DNA of 64,000 bases from Rhizobium sp. TH2 (GCF_024707525.1 NZ_CP062231.1:4464001-4528000); one strand, 5' to 3'; shown: positions 19,864 through 29,591, counted from the stretch's first letter. The notes: generated by a model not told the origin, from the letters alone. A program made the numbers and translations.

Positions 19864-21807
19864 ATGCCCAAACCCGGCGTAGCCATCACACCGCAAGGTG
19901 TGGATTTCACGATCTTCTCCCGCAACGCCAGCAAGGTCGAACTCTGCCTTTTCGCCGATCGCGGCGGTCATGAAATCTGCCGCCTCCCGATGGACCGCCA
20001 GGACGACCATACCTGGCGGATCAACGTGAAGGGCGCCCATGCCGGCATGCATTACGGCTATCGGGCGCACGGCATCTACGCGCCCGAGCATGGCCAATGG
20101 TACGATCCGTCGAAACTGCTGGTCGATCCCTATGCGGTGGTCCTCGATCGACCCTTCACCTATTCGCCCGATCTCTCGACCTACGGCACCGAGACCGAGG
20201 ACCTGGTACCCAAATCGGTCATCACGACGCTCGAACCGATCGCCCATCAGCCGGCGCGTTTTCAGGAAGGCGGCCTGGTCTACGAGGTCAATGTCCGCGC
20301 GCTCACCATGCGTCATCCGGCAATCCCCGAGGCCGAACGCGGCACGATCAAGGCGCTCGCCCATCCCGCCATCATCGCCCATCTCAAGCGCATCGGCGTG
20401 ACTGCGGTCGAGTTGATGCCGATTACTGCCTGGATCGACGAGCGCCACCTGCCGCCGCTCGGGCTCCGTAACAGCTGGGGCTACAACCCGATCGCCATGA
20501 TGGCTCTCGAGCCGCGCCTTTGCCCCGGCGGCATCACTGAACTGGCCGAGACGGTCGCCGCACTTCATGCCGAGAATATCGGCGTCATCCTCGATCTCGT
20601 CTTCAACCACACCGGCGAAAGTGACCAGCTCGGAGCGACCGTCTCGATGCGTGGCCTCGACAGCCTTACCTACTACCGCGCGCCGGAGGGCCATCCCGGC
20701 CTGCTGGTCAACGACACCGGCACCGGCAATACGCTCGCCTGCGACAACCCCGTTGTTCGCGAACTGGTGCTCGATACGCTTCGCCATTTCGCGACCTTCG
20801 CCGGAATCGACGGCTTCCGCTTCGATCTCGCCCCGATCATGGGCCGCGATATCCGTGGCTTCTCGGCGAATGCGCAACTCATCACCGACATGATCGAGGA
20901 CCCGGTTCTCGCCGATCGCATCCTGATCGCCGAACCCTGGGACATCGGTTATGGCGGCTACCAGCTCGGCAATTTCCCCGATCGTTTCCTCGAATGGAAC
21001 GACTGGGCGCGCGACACGCTGCGGATGTTCTGGCGCGGCGATGGCCGCAAGATCGGCGACCTCGCCACCGTGCTGGCCGGTTCGTCGCAGATCTTCCAGA
21101 AGAATGGATCGACCCGCACCCGCACGGTCAATTTCGTCGCGGCACACGATGGTTTCACGCTCCGGGACCTCGTCTCCTTCGAGCACAAGCACAACGATCT
21201 CAACGGCGAACATAATCGCGACGGCCATAACGAGAATTATTCCTGGAACAATGGTGTCGAGGGCGAGTCGGAAGATCTCGTCACGCAGAAGCGCCGCTTC
21301 GCCGATGTGAAGGCGCTGCTCGCAACGCTGTTTGCCACGCGCGGCACCGTCATGCTGATGGCCGGCGACGAATTCGGCCGCACCCAGCAGGGCAACAACA
21401 ACGCCTATGCGCAGGACAACGAACTGACCTGGCTCGACTGGCCGCATGCCGATGAAGACCTGATCGCCCATGTCGCGGCACTGTCAGCCATCCGCAACCG
21501 CTTCGCGGTGTTTTCCGAGACCCATTTCTTCGGCGAAGGCGACGAGGTGACATGGCTCAGCCCACGCGGCGAGCCAATGGAAATCCCCGATTGGGAAGAC
21601 ACGTCCAACGGCTTCCTGGCAATGCTTCTTGGCACCACCGACCGCGAGAACGGCGCGCCCTGCCGCCTCGCCATTGCCTTCAACCGCACCGAGGAATCCC
21701 GCCGCTTCGCGCTTCCGGGTGGCGCCAAGAAGTGGAAGACCCTGCTCGGCAGCGGCCTGACGGTAGATGGGAGGTCGGTGGCGGTTTTTCTCGGGTCGGG
21801 GGATTGA
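19864..21807 (+). CDS. glgX: Glycogen debranching enzyme
   Basis: This 647-residue GH13 enzyme cleaves alpha-1,6 branches of phosphorylase-limited glycogen. The N-terminal CBM48-like module (GVDFTIFSRNASKVELCLF) is followed by the catalytic barrel with VILDLVFNHT, the nucleophile in IDGFRFDLA, the acid/base in RILIAEPWD, and FVAAHDGFTLRDLV. The length is normal. The start ATGCCCAAACCCGGC gives the standard MPKPG onset. It is separated from the other glg genes by about 6.5 kb and immediately follows the structured RNA at 19363-19770. Confidence 0.97.
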   Translation: MPKPGVAITPQGVDFTIFSRNASKVELCLFADRGGHEICRLPMDRQDDHTWRINVKGAHAGMHYGYRAHGIYAPEHGQWYDPSKLLVDPYAVVLDRPFTYSPDLSTYGTETEDLVPKSVITTLEPIAHQPARFQEGGLVYEVNVRALTMRHPAIPEAERGTIKALAHPAIIAHLKRIGVTAVELMPITAWIDERHLPPLGLRNSWGYNPIAMMALEPRLCPGGITELAETVAALHAENIGVILDLVFNHTGESDQLGATVSMRGLDSLTYYRAPEGHPGLLVNDTGTGNTLACDNPVVRELVLDTLRHFATFAGIDGFRFDLAPIMGRDIRGFSANAQLITDMIEDPVLADRILIAEPWDIGYGGYQLGNFPDRFLEWNDWARDTLRMFWRGDGRKIGDLATVLAGSSQIFQKNGSTRTRTVNFVAAHDGFTLRDLVSFEHKHNDLNGEHNRDGHNENYSWNNGVEGESEDLVTQKRRFADVKALLATLFATRGTVMLMAGDEFGRTQQGNNNAYAQDNELTWLDWPHADEDLIAHVAALSAIRNRFAVFSETHFFGEGDEVTWLSPRGEPMEIPDWEDTSNGFLAMLLGTTDRENGAPCRLAIAFNRTEESRRFALPGGAKKWKTLLGSGLTVDGRSVAVFLGSGD

Positions 21808-21861
21808 GCGCAAATGGCCATGCCTGATTTCTCGGGCCACTACATAAGTGTATCCAATTCG

Positions 21862-22152
21862 TCAGAACTGGAAACCGGATGGATCGCGGCGATTGTCCCA
21901 GACTCGCAGAACCTCAATCCGGTCTTCCTTCACAAGATAGACGAATCTGAATGGCGTGCGCAAAATTGGAAATGCCCTTGCTTCAGAGTCGGCATCGAGC
22001 GACTTACCAATGAACGGATTTTCCCGAATGAGCCGTTCCACAGCCCGACGCTGGAGAAGAGCGTGCTTCTCACCTTCCGGAAAGATATCCGAATAGTACG
22101 CCCTGAACCAAACAAGATCGGGCAGCGCGCTTGGGAGGTAGATGACCCTCAT
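21862..22152 (-). CDS. Type II toxin, RelE/ParE family
   Basis: This 96-residue protein has the compact RelE/ParE fold pattern: an N-terminal helix pair after MRVIYLPSALPDL, then strands FPILRTPFRFVYLVKEDRIEVLRVWDNRRDP. The C-terminal VLRVWDNRRDP matches the ParE-type ending (HARRDP). Its start overlaps the stop of the upstream antitoxin by four bases. Whether it targets gyrase (ParE) or ribosome-bound mRNA (RelE) cannot be told from sequence alone. Confidence 0.88.
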   Translation of the reverse strand: MRVIYLPSALPDLVWFRAYYSDIFPEGEKHALLQRRAVERLIRENPFIGKSLDADSEARAFPILRTPFRFVYLVKEDRIEVLRVWDNRRDPSGFQF

Positions 22153-22439
22153 TTGCGCGACGGATCAAGGAAGACATCCGGTTCGGGCATGGGCAACTCA
22201 TTGTCGGTGCCCCAAGATTCCATCCACCTGTCTACCGCTTCGGATGATACAAAGACCCCCTTGTCTGCTTCCTCGATCGCGGCCTTTACGGCGGCGTGCA
22301 TCGAATCTCTAGAGTCCAGAAATGCCTCGATCGCCTTGGTCGCGACATATGACGCAGAACGGTCCTCACTCTCGGCGACGGCATCAAGCCGTTCCTTGAG
22401 GTCTGGCGACAATCTCAGTGAAAATGGGCTGTTAGCCAC
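22149..22439 (-). CDS. Ribbon-helix-helix antitoxin of the ParD/RelB type
   Basis: This 96-residue protein starts with a ribbon-helix-helix DNA-binding segment (FSLRLSPDLKERLDAVAESEDRSASYVATKAIEAFL) and ends in an acidic, flexible tail that would wrap the toxin. It is the first gene of the pair and overlaps the toxin gene by four bases (ATGA). The palindrome just upstream at 22451-22477 is its likely autoregulatory site. Confidence 0.9.
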   Translation of the reverse strand: MANSPFSLRLSPDLKERLDAVAESEDRSASYVATKAIEAFLDSRDSMHAAVKAAIEEADKGVFVSSEAVDRWMESWGTDNELPMPEPDVFLDPSRK

Positions 22440-22450
22440 GAGCGCCTCCT

Positions 22451-22477
22451 GTGCTACATCTCACTACAATGTAGCAC
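22451..22477. promoter_or_regulatory. Inverted-repeat operator of the toxin-antitoxin operon
   Basis: Perfect nine-base arms GTGCTACAT (22451-22459) and ATGTAGCAC (22469-22477) are separated by nine bases containing a further CTACA half-site. It lies 12 bases upstream of the antitoxin start on the minus strand, as expected for RHH antitoxin self-repression. Confidence 0.8.
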
Positions 22478-22491
22478 AGCGTAACGAATTC

Positions 22492-23043
22492 TCAAAGCGC
22501 CGCGTCCGCAGCCCCTTCCGCCAGCATGCCGAAGCAATAATCCGCGAACGAGCGCCAGCACTCGACACGATATGTGTCCTCGCTTTCGCGATGGAGCACG
22601 ATCTCCATCTTGCCGAACACCGTGCGGCTGCAGGCGCCGACCGGAAAGCTCGCTTCGGTCAGGTCGTGCGGGCAGGCCGAATTCACAGCTACCTTGGCGC
22701 CCGGTCCCGAGACCATGATCGCGATATTGCGATGGGAAATATCGACCGCCGCATGAAAGACGTTCGCCTTCGCGGCGAGCGCCACGAAATCGGTGCTTTC
22801 CGGGCCGATCAGCAGCCACTCCTCCGGCCCGAGCCAGAGCGCGGTGATACCGCTGCCCGTCGCCGAGGCCTTCGGCTTGGTCGGCAGGGACACGCCGAGC
22901 GCCGACGAGAGCGCGGCGACCGCATCGGGATAGGCGCGCAGCGAGGCGCGGGCCGCGTTCGGCGCGGTGGTCAGGCTGACGGCGGAGGAGCCGCCGTGGA
23001 AGCCGGCAAGCGCGGAGCGGCGCATGGTTTCAAGCTCAGACAT
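22492..23043 (-). CDS. soxG: Sarcosine oxidase gamma subunit
   Basis: This 183-residue SoxG starts MSELETMRRSALAG; that ATG overlaps the soxA stop by eight bases, and upstream in-frame codons would run further into soxA. The LWLGPEEWLLIGP and VDISHRNIAIMVSGP segments are typical. The gamma subunit is a structural part of heterotetrameric sarcosine oxidase and resembles a folate-binding GcvT half domain without catalytic residues. It is the last gene of the soxBDAG operon. Confidence 0.95.
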   Translation of the reverse strand: MSELETMRRSALAGFHGGSSAVSLTTAPNAARASLRAYPDAVAALSSALGVSLPTKPKASATGSGITALWLGPEEWLLIGPESTDFVALAAKANVFHAAVDISHRNIAIMVSGPGAKVAVNSACPHDLTEASFPVGACSRTVFGKMEIVLHRESEDTYRVECWRSFADYCFGMLAEGAADAAL

Positions 23044-26032
23044 TGATCCGGCCTCCTTCCTTGTCATAGAACACGGCGTCACAGACCTCGACCGGGATCA
23101 CGCGATCGGCCATCGGCACGTAGAGCGTCTGGCCCATCTTCGACCGGCCGCCGGCGACCAGCGCCATGGCGATCGAATGGCCGCAATTCTCCGACCAGTA
23201 CGAAGACGTGACATGGCCGAGCATCTTCATCGGCACCGGCTGGTTGGGATCGGCGACCACCTGCGCCCCCTCCTCCAGCACTTCCTTCGGATCCTTGGTG
23301 CGCAAGCCCACAAGCTGCTTGCGGCCCTCGGCCACGAGGTCCGGCCGCTTGAGGCCACGGATGCCGACGAAATCGGCTTTCTTCTTGCCAACGGCCCAGC
23401 CGAGGCCGGCATCGTCGGGCGTCACGGTGCCATCGGTGTCCTGGCCGACGATGATGTAGCCCTTCTCGGCGCGCAGGATATGCATCGCCTCGGTGCCATA
23501 GGCGCAGGCGCCGAGCGGTTCGGCGCGTGCCCAGATCGCTTCCCACACGGCATGGCCGTAATCGGCCGGGACATTCACTTCGAAGCCGAGCTCGCCGGCA
23601 AAGGTCATGCGGAAGAGACGCGTCGGAACGCCTGCGATCTTGCCTTCGACCACGCTCATATGCGGGAAGGCCTCGTTCGACATGTCGATACCCTCGAGCA
23701 GCGGCTCGATGATCTCGCGCGCCTTCGGACCCTGCACCGCGATGACCGCCCACTGTTCGGTGGTCGAGGTGAGAAACACCTTGAGGTCAGGGAACTCGGT
23801 CTGCAGATAGTCTTCCATATGCTGCATGACGCGCGGCGCGCCGCCCGTCGTGGTCGTCACATGGAAGCGATCCTCGGCAAGCCGTCCGACGACGCCGTCG
23901 TCATAGACGAAGCCGTCCTCGCGCAGCATAATGCCGTAGCGGCAACGACCCGGCTTCAGCGTATCCCAGCTATTGGTGTACATGATGTTCATGAACTTGG
24001 CGGCGTCGGGGCCGACGACCTCGATCTTGCCGAGCGTCGACGCATCGAAGACGCCCGCCACGGTGCGAACCGTCTTGCATTCGCGATCGACCGCCTGGTG
24101 CATGCTCTCGCCGGCCTTCGGATAGAACCAGGCGCGCTTCCAGATGCCGACGTCTTCGAAGACGGCGCCGTGGTCCTCTTCCCATTTGTGCATCGGCGTC
24201 TTGCGCGCCGGGTCGAACAGCGGACCGCGCGCATGGTTGACGATCGCGCCGAAGGTCACCGGCGTATAAGGCGCGCGGAACGTGGTGAGGCCCACTTCAG
24301 GAATCGGCTTGCCGAGCGCTTCGGCGGCGATGGCGAGACCATGGATATTGGACGTCTTGCCCTGATCGGTGGCCATGCCGTTGGTGGTGTAGCGCTTGAT
24401 GTGCTCGATCGAATGCATGCCTTCGCGCACCGCGAGGCGGATATCCTTGGCGCAGACATCGTGCTGGAAATCGACGAAGGCCTTTGCGGAGGAATTCTCG
24501 GGCCCAGCACCATCGGCCGCACCGGTCATGCCGCCGGTCCAGTCGAAGGCCTGGGTCGCGTTGATCGAGAGGCTCGAGGAGCCGCTCGCACCGGTCGCCT
24601 GCGCCATCAACTGGCCGGCGCCCAGCGCTTCCTCGATCGAGGCTTCCAGCGAATTGGTGCCGTTGCAGGCGCCAACCGACAGACAATCCTGCGCATAAGT
24701 GCCCGGCACGAAGCGCTGGAGCTCGGCATCGAAGGCGACCTTGCCGCGCGACTGCGAGAAGAGGTGCACCGACGGCGTCCAGCCCGACGACACCAGCAGC
24801 GCATCGACATTGATCTTTTCGCCGCTCCGCATGCCGCAACGCGCAACGGTCATCGAGGAAACGCGCAGCTTGCCGCCGGTCTTCAGCACGGAGGAACCCG
24901 CCTGGACATTAATGCCGAGTTCGCGGGCCTTGGCCAGCACTGCCTCGCCCGGCTTGTCTCTGATATCGACGATCACAGGAATCTGTACCCCGGCGGACTT
25001 GAGGTCGAAGGCGGCTTCATAGGCCGAGTCGTGCGAGGTATAGACGCCGACCTTGGCACCCACCGCGACGCCGAAATGATTGAGATAGGTGCGCGCGGCG
25101 GAGGCGAGCATGACGCCCGGCCGATCGTTGCCGTCGAACACCATGTGGCGCTCGATGGCGCCGGTCGCCAGGATCACCCGCTTGGCGCGGACCTGCCACA
25201 TTCGTTCGCGCGGCAGCGACCTGTCGGGGCTGGCGAGATGTTCGGAAACCCGCTCGACCAGGCCGATGAAATTCTGCGCGTAATAGCCGAACACCGTCGT
25301 GCGGGTCAGCACCGTGACATTCGGCATGGCGGCGAGCTTCGCCGTCATCGCCTGCGCCCAGGCAAAGCCTTCCTGTCCGTCGATGGTCACGCCAGTGTCG
25401 AAATGCAGCGAGCCACCGAATGCGGCGCGTTCATCCGCGATGATGACGCTGGCGCCGGTTTCGGCCGCAGCAAGCGCCGCAGCGATGCCCGCTGCACCAC
25501 CGCCCGCCACCAGCACGTCGCAATGGGCAAAGCGATTGGAATAGTGATCCGGGTCGGCCTCCTTCGGTGCCACGCCGAGACCGGCGGCATTGCGAATGAA
25601 GGGTTCATAGATCGCCTTCCAGGCAGCTTTCGGCCACATGAAGGTCTTGTAGTAGAAGCCGGCCGCGAAAAAGGGCGACAGAAGATTGTTGAAGCCACTG
25701 ACATCGAAGGCGAGCGACGGCCAGCGGTTCTGCGACTTCACGGTCAGTCCGTCATAGACTTCCTGCATCGTGCCGCGCACGTTCGGCGTCGCCCTGCCGG
25801 CGTCGCGCGAAATGTCGAACAGCGCGTTGGGTTCTTCCGGACCTGCGGTGAGGATACCGCGCGCCCGGTGATACTTGAACGAACGCCCAGCGAGATGGAT
25901 GCCGTTGGCGAGCAGCGCCGAAGCGACGCTATCGCCTTCCAGCGCATTGAGCACGCGGCCGTCGAAGGTGAAGCGCGCGGTCTTGGCGGGCGTCAGGCGG
26001 CCCTTGCCCGATATACGGTTGGCTGCACTCAT
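23036..26032 (-). CDS. soxA: Sarcosine oxidase alpha subunit
   Basis: This 998-residue subunit contains, in order, an N-terminal 2Fe-2S-ferredoxin-like region without the cysteine cluster (FTFDGRVLNALEGDSVASALLANG), an NAD-binding Rossmann domain (CDVLVAGGGAAGIAAALAAAETGA), and a C-terminal aminomethyltransferase-like domain from about residue 600 that passes the methylene group to tetrahydrofolate. Products are glycine, 5,10-methylene-THF and hydrogen peroxide. Length is normal. It overlaps soxD by four bases and soxG by eight. A very long open frame on the opposite strand here is a codon-bias shadow. Confidence 0.97.
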   Translation of the reverse strand: MSAANRISGKGRLTPAKTARFTFDGRVLNALEGDSVASALLANGIHLAGRSFKYHRARGILTAGPEEPNALFDISRDAGRATPNVRGTMQEVYDGLTVKSQNRWPSLAFDVSGFNNLLSPFFAAGFYYKTFMWPKAAWKAIYEPFIRNAAGLGVAPKEADPDHYSNRFAHCDVLVAGGGAAGIAAALAAAETGASVIIADERAAFGGSLHFDTGVTIDGQEGFAWAQAMTAKLAAMPNVTVLTRTTVFGYYAQNFIGLVERVSEHLASPDRSLPRERMWQVRAKRVILATGAIERHMVFDGNDRPGVMLASAARTYLNHFGVAVGAKVGVYTSHDSAYEAAFDLKSAGVQIPVIVDIRDKPGEAVLAKARELGINVQAGSSVLKTGGKLRVSSMTVARCGMRSGEKINVDALLVSSGWTPSVHLFSQSRGKVAFDAELQRFVPGTYAQDCLSVGACNGTNSLEASIEEALGAGQLMAQATGASGSSSLSINATQAFDWTGGMTGAADGAGPENSSAKAFVDFQHDVCAKDIRLAVREGMHSIEHIKRYTTNGMATDQGKTSNIHGLAIAAEALGKPIPEVGLTTFRAPYTPVTFGAIVNHARGPLFDPARKTPMHKWEEDHGAVFEDVGIWKRAWFYPKAGESMHQAVDRECKTVRTVAGVFDASTLGKIEVVGPDAAKFMNIMYTNSWDTLKPGRCRYGIMLREDGFVYDDGVVGRLAEDRFHVTTTTGGAPRVMQHMEDYLQTEFPDLKVFLTSTTEQWAVIAVQGPKAREIIEPLLEGIDMSNEAFPHMSVVEGKIAGVPTRLFRMTFAGELGFEVNVPADYGHAVWEAIWARAEPLGACAYGTEAMHILRAEKGYIIVGQDTDGTVTPDDAGLGWAVGKKKADFVGIRGLKRPDLVAEGRKQLVGLRTKDPKEVLEEGAQVVADPNQPVPMKMLGHVTSSYWSENCGHSIAMALVAGGRSKMGQTLYVPMADRVIPVEVCDAVFYDKEGGRINV

Positions 26033-26343
26033 TTTACGCCTCCTGCCATGCGCGCGTCGATCGTCGCCTGGTCGGGCTTCGGCTCATCCTGCCGGTATGT
26101 CATCACGAACTTGTCGGTGACGGTATGACGGACCGCGCGGAAGAACTTGCCGCAACCGGAGACATGCCGCCAGCGCTCGAAGACGAGGCCCTTGGGATTG
26201 TCGCGCAGGAAGAAATAGTTCTCGAACTCTTCGTCCGAGATCTCGGTGATGTTTTCCGGGCGCAGGATATGCGCCTCGTCACCGTTGCGGAATTCGAGTT
26301 CCGCACGGTCTTCCTGACAATAGGGGCAGTGGATAAGCAGCAT
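26029..26343 (-). CDS. soxD: Sarcosine oxidase delta subunit
   Basis: This 104-residue delta subunit has the zinc-binding pattern CPYC at residues 6-9 and a HVSGC segment near residue 60. It stabilises the heterotetramer. It overlaps soxA by four bases (ATGA) and lies 18 bases after soxB. Confidence 0.96.
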   Translation of the reverse strand: MLLIHCPYCQEDRAELEFRNGDEAHILRPENITEISDEEFENYFFLRDNPKGLVFERWRHVSGCGKFFRAVRHTVTDKFVMTYRQDEPKPDQATIDARMAGGVK

Positions 26344-26361
26344 GATGGATCCCTACTGGTG

Positions 26362-27615
26362 TTAGTGCGCGACAGCGGCGGCAGCCGCTTCGTCGATCAG
26401 GCGGCCATTGCGGAAGCGTTCGAGCGTGAACGGCGCATTGATCGGGTGCGGTTCGTCGCGGGCGATTGTATGGGCGAAGACATGCGCCGAGCCCGGCGTC
26501 GCCTTGAAGCCGCCGGTGCCCCAGCCGCAGTTCACATAGAGGCCCTTGACCGGTGTCTTGGCCAGGATCGGCGAGCGATCCGGCGTCACGTCGACGATGC
26601 CGCCCCACGAGCGCATCATCTTCATGCGCGTGAAGATCGGGAACATTTCGCAGATCGCATCGAGCGTGTGGTTGATGATGTGCAGCCCGCCGGTCTGCGA
26701 ATAGGACGCATACTGGTCGGTGCCGGCACCGATCACCAGCTCGCCCTTGTCGGACTGCGAGATATAGGCATGCACCGTGTTGGACATGATCACGCAGGGA
26801 ACGATCGGCTTGATCGGCTCGGACACCAGCGCCTGCAGCGGATAGGACACCAACGGCAACTTGACGCCGGCCATTTCCATGACGACCGAGGTGTGGCCGG
26901 CCGCCACGACACCCACCTTCTTGGCGCCGATATAGCCGCGCGACGTCTCGACGCCCTGGACCGAGCCATCGGGGCCGCGGCGGATGCCGGTGACTTCGCA
27001 ATTCTGGATGATGTCGACGCCGCGATCGGATGCGCCGCGCGCATAGCCCCAGGCCACCGCATCGTGGCGGGCCGTGCCGCCCTTGCGCTGCAAGGTCGCG
27101 CCGACAACCGGGTAGCGCGCGCCTTTGGAGATATTGAGCGGCGGACAATATTCCTTGGCTTCCTCGGGGGTGAGCCATTCGTTCTCGACGCCGTTGAGGC
27201 GGTTGGCGTGGATATGCCGCTTGAGCACCTGCACGTCATGCACGTTATGCGCCAGCATCATCACGCCGCGCGGCGAGTACATGACATTGTAGTTGAAATC
27301 CTGGGAGAGATTGTCCCACATTTTCAGCGCATGATTATAGATGCCGGCGCTTTCGTCATAGAGATAGTTCGAGCGGATGATAGTGGTATTGCGTCCGGTA
27401 TTGCCGCCACCCAGCCAGCCCTTTTCGATCACCGCGATATTGGTGATGCCATGTTCCTTGGCGAGATAGTAAGCCGTACCAAGACCGTGGCCGCCGGCGC
27501 CGATGATAACGACGTCGTATTCAGACTTGGGCTCGGGCGAGGTCCATTGTTTTTCCCAGCCGCTATGGCCTCTCAAAGCCTCGCGGGCGACGGCGAAAAC
27601 CGAGTATTTGCGCAT
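26362..27615 (-). CDS. soxB: Sarcosine oxidase beta subunit
   Basis: This 417-residue flavoprotein catalyses oxidative demethylation of sarcosine. The FAD-binding motif [24 protein letters not shown] lies near residue 33 and the [12 protein letters not shown] segment holds the histidine expected to carry covalent FMN. The ATG at 27615 ([17 protein letters not shown]) is chosen: it has GGAG about 10 bases upstream and matches the family's start, whereas a longer frame reaches 27738 without support. It is the first gene of the operon; the 292 bases between it and rpsU form a divergent promoter region. Confidence 0.97.
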   Translation of the reverse strand: MRKYSVFAVAREALRGHSGWEKQWTSPEPKSEYDVVIIGAGGHGLGTAYYLAKEHGITNIAVIEKGWLGGGNTGRNTTIIRSNYLYDESAGIYNHALKMWDNLSQDFNYNVMYSPRGVMMLAHNVHDVQVLKRHIHANRLNGVENEWLTPEEAKEYCPPLNISKGARYPVVGATLQRKGGTARHDAVAWGYARGASDRGVDIIQNCEVTGIRRGPDGSVQGVETSRGYIGAKKVGVVAAGHTSVVMEMAGVKLPLVSYPLQALVSEPIKPIVPCVIMSNTVHAYISQSDKGELVIGAGTDQYASYSQTGGLHIINHTLDAICEMFPIFTRMKMMRSWGGIVDVTPDRSPILAKTPVKGLYVNCGWGTGGFKATPGSAHVFAHTIARDEPHPINAPFTLERFRNGRLIDEAAAAAVAH

Positions 27616-27907
27616 CCGGGGAACTCCATGACCTTGCAGCCGAATTTTCTTGCCGCAGGAAATCGCAAAATTAGTGACGAGACAACGTTTCTTTTGCGAC
27701 GCCTGACAGCGCGCTACCGCCAGCGACGAATTGAACATTAGAATGGGCTATTTCGACAAAAGCCCGGCGCGGGTACTGGACTTGGGTCACCTCTTCTGCT
27801 ATCGCATCCGTCAATCGCACGGCTCCTGGTCGGGCGGAACAATTTTGTTTGCTTCCGGACACACAGTCCTCCGGCAGTTTCAACTCGAGATAAGGAACGG
27901 GATTCAC

Positions 27908-28147
27908 GTGCAGGTACTGGTTCGCGATAACAATGTTGATCAGGCGCTCCGCGCTCTCAAGAAGAAAATGCAGCGCGAAGGCATTTTCCGCGAAATGAAG
28001 ATGCGCGACTATTACGAGAAGCCTTCTCAGAAGCGCGCTCGTGAAAAGGCAGAAGCCGTTCGCCGCGTCCGCAAGCTCGCGCGCAAGCGCATGCAGCGCG
28101 AAGGCCTGATTGCTGGTCCTCCGGCGCGTCCGACGCCGACCCGGTGA
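27908..28147 (+). CDS. rpsU: 30S ribosomal protein S21
   Basis: This 79-residue, highly basic protein begins at GTG 27908 (read as Met), giving [25 protein letters not shown], the standard rhizobial S21 onset. AAGGAACGG sits about ten bases upstream. An in-frame ATG much further upstream would add ~59 unrelated residues and is not credible. The central [24 protein letters not shown] stretch and extended basic C-terminus are characteristic of alphaproteobacterial S21. Confidence 0.95.
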   Translation: MQVLVRDNNVDQALRALKKKMQREGIFREMKMRDYYEKPSQKRAREKAEAVRRVRKLARKRMQREGLIAGPPARPTPTR

Positions 28148-28272
28148 TTTGTCGTCGTTTTGACGAAATCTAATGTATGAGTGGCGGGGGCGATCAATTC
28201 GCCGCCGCCTTTTTGTTGCAGCGGCCTGTGATTGCCTGGAACTGCAACGGTTCCCCGGAAGTTGAAGACATC

Positions 28273-29163
28273 ATGACCGACAGCACTGCCGTTTGCGTGA
28301 GCGAAGAGACCTTGGCGCAGCGTATGCGGGCACCGGCGCGCGTCCTGCGAACCATGGTCATGACCGCGATGCTCGCTGCCGGCGTTGCCGCCTGTGGAAC
28401 GACCGATACGACCGATACGATCCGCATCAACAAGGAACAGGGCTCCGAGCAGAACATCGCATCCCTGACCGCGGTCATCAACTCCAACCCGTCCGATCCC
28501 GAAGGCTACAATACGCGCGGCTCCGCTTATGGCCGGGCCGGCCATTTCGGCGATGCGCTCGACGACTTCAACCGCGCCATCGAACTCAATCCGCGCTTCT
28601 ATCAGGCTTACGCCAATCGCGGCCTGATCTACCGCAACCAGGGCAAGGCCGAACTCGCGCTTGCCGACTACAACACCGCCCTGCAGCTCAGCCCACGCTA
28701 CGACGTGGCCTTCATCGGCCGCGGTAACATTTATCGCCAGGCCGGACAGTTCGATGCGGCGATGAACGACTATAACCGCGCCATCGGCCTCGATACGACC
28801 GACCCCCGCGCCTACCACAATCGCGGCCTGATCTATCAGCGGCGCGGCAATCACGCGAAAGCGATCGAGGACTTCTCGACCGCCATCTCACTGTCGCCGA
28901 ACTCCGCCGAGCCGTATAACGGCCGCGGCATCTCCTATGCCGCGCTGAACGACAACGACAATGCGTTCGCCGATTTCAACACCGCCATCACGCTGGATGG
29001 CAACCTGGCCGAATCCTGGGCGAACCAGGCTCTGATCTATGAGCGCCAGGGCAACCGCCAGAAGGCCTATCGATCATACGCCCAGGCGCTCAAGCTGGAT
29101 CCGAAGTATCAGCCGGCCATGGATGGCGTGGCCCGGACACGCGGCACCACGGCCGCGAACTGA
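28273..29163 (+). CDS. Tetratricopeptide-repeat lipoprotein, NlpI-like
   Basis: This 296-residue protein consists mainly of six or seven TPR units (for example EGYNTRGSAYGRAGHFGDAL, AYHNRGLIYQRRGNHAKAI). The N-terminus contains a lipoprotein signal, MVMTAMLAAGVAAC, with the acylated Cys in a VAAC lipobox. Two starts are possible: ATG 28273 (used here) and ATG 28324, which gives a signal peptide of standard length (MRAPARVLRTMVM); the latter may be the true one. TPR lipoproteins act as scaffolds for envelope enzymes. No operon partner is evident. Confidence 0.85.
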   Translation: MTDSTAVCVSEETLAQRMRAPARVLRTMVMTAMLAAGVAACGTTDTTDTIRINKEQGSEQNIASLTAVINSNPSDPEGYNTRGSAYGRAGHFGDALDDFNRAIELNPRFYQAYANRGLIYRNQGKAELALADYNTALQLSPRYDVAFIGRGNIYRQAGQFDAAMNDYNRAIGLDTTDPRAYHNRGLIYQRRGNHAKAIEDFSTAISLSPNSAEPYNGRGISYAALNDNDNAFADFNTAITLDGNLAESWANQALIYERQGNRQKAYRSYAQALKLDPKYQPAMDGVARTRGTTAAN

Positions 29164-29169
29164 TTTTCG

Positions 29170-29472
29170 TTAGAGCCCCGAGACCTTCCTGAGATCGTCG
29201 TTGATCCGGCTTTGCCAGCCCTTGCCCGACGCCTTGTAGCGGGCGATGAGATCGGCATCGAGCCGAAGCGTGACCTGTTTTTTGGGCTTTCGACTCGGCC
29301 GTCCACGGCTGCGCGCGACGCTGGCAGCAAGCTCCGGAAAGACCTCTGCGAAAGGCCGGGCGAGTTTGAAGTCCTCCTCCGTCCATTCCGGATTGTCGCT
29401 GACCTCATCCCAGTCCTCTTTGGTGTAGCCACGACCGGGCTGGAACTCGTCAAATGTCTCGGGCTTGTTCAT
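29170..29472 (-). CDS. brnA: BrnA-family antitoxin (orphan)
   Basis: This 100-residue protein ends in the BrnA ribbon-helix-helix region KKQVTLRLDADLIARYKASGKGWQSRINDDLRK, preceded by an acidic N-terminal half with NPEWTEEDFKLARPFAEVFPEL. In complete loci brnT precedes it and the two overlap. Here only the last ~40 codons of brnT remain upstream, so the antitoxin seems to persist without a functional toxin. It ends seven bases from the stop of the convergent TPR lipoprotein gene. Confidence 0.88.
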   Translation of the reverse strand: MNKPETFDEFQPGRGYTKEDWDEVSDNPEWTEEDFKLARPFAEVFPELAASVARSRGRPSRKPKKQVTLRLDADLIARYKASGKGWQSRINDDLRKVSGL

Positions 29473-29591
29473 AAGAGTTCCTTTCTCTCCCTGGAAATGG
29501 CGGGACGCATCGAGATTACAGAAAGACCTTCGATACCCAGACGGGCGAAGATGACTGCGATCACGCCGTCAATGCAAGAACCATAGTATCG
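29469..29591 (-). pseudogene. brnT: brnT toxin remnant (C-terminal ~40 codons only)
   Basis: Upstream of brnA, in the correct frame and ending in a TGA that overlaps the brnA ATG by four bases, is an uninterrupted peptide containing CIDGVIAVIFARLG and VISMRPAISRERKELL. The latter matches the conserved BrnT C-terminus (ISARxAxRxERxxY). BrnT is normally ~90-100 residues; here the homology stops near 29591 without a start codon and runs into the pntB terminator. The 5' half with the catalytic region is gone. Confidence 0.75.

Noticed and set aside
22967..26128. A 1053-residue open frame on the plus strand opposite soxA
   Set aside because: It is a codon-bias shadow of a high-GC gene. The arginine/histidine-rich translation matches no family, while the minus strand encodes an unmistakable SoxA.
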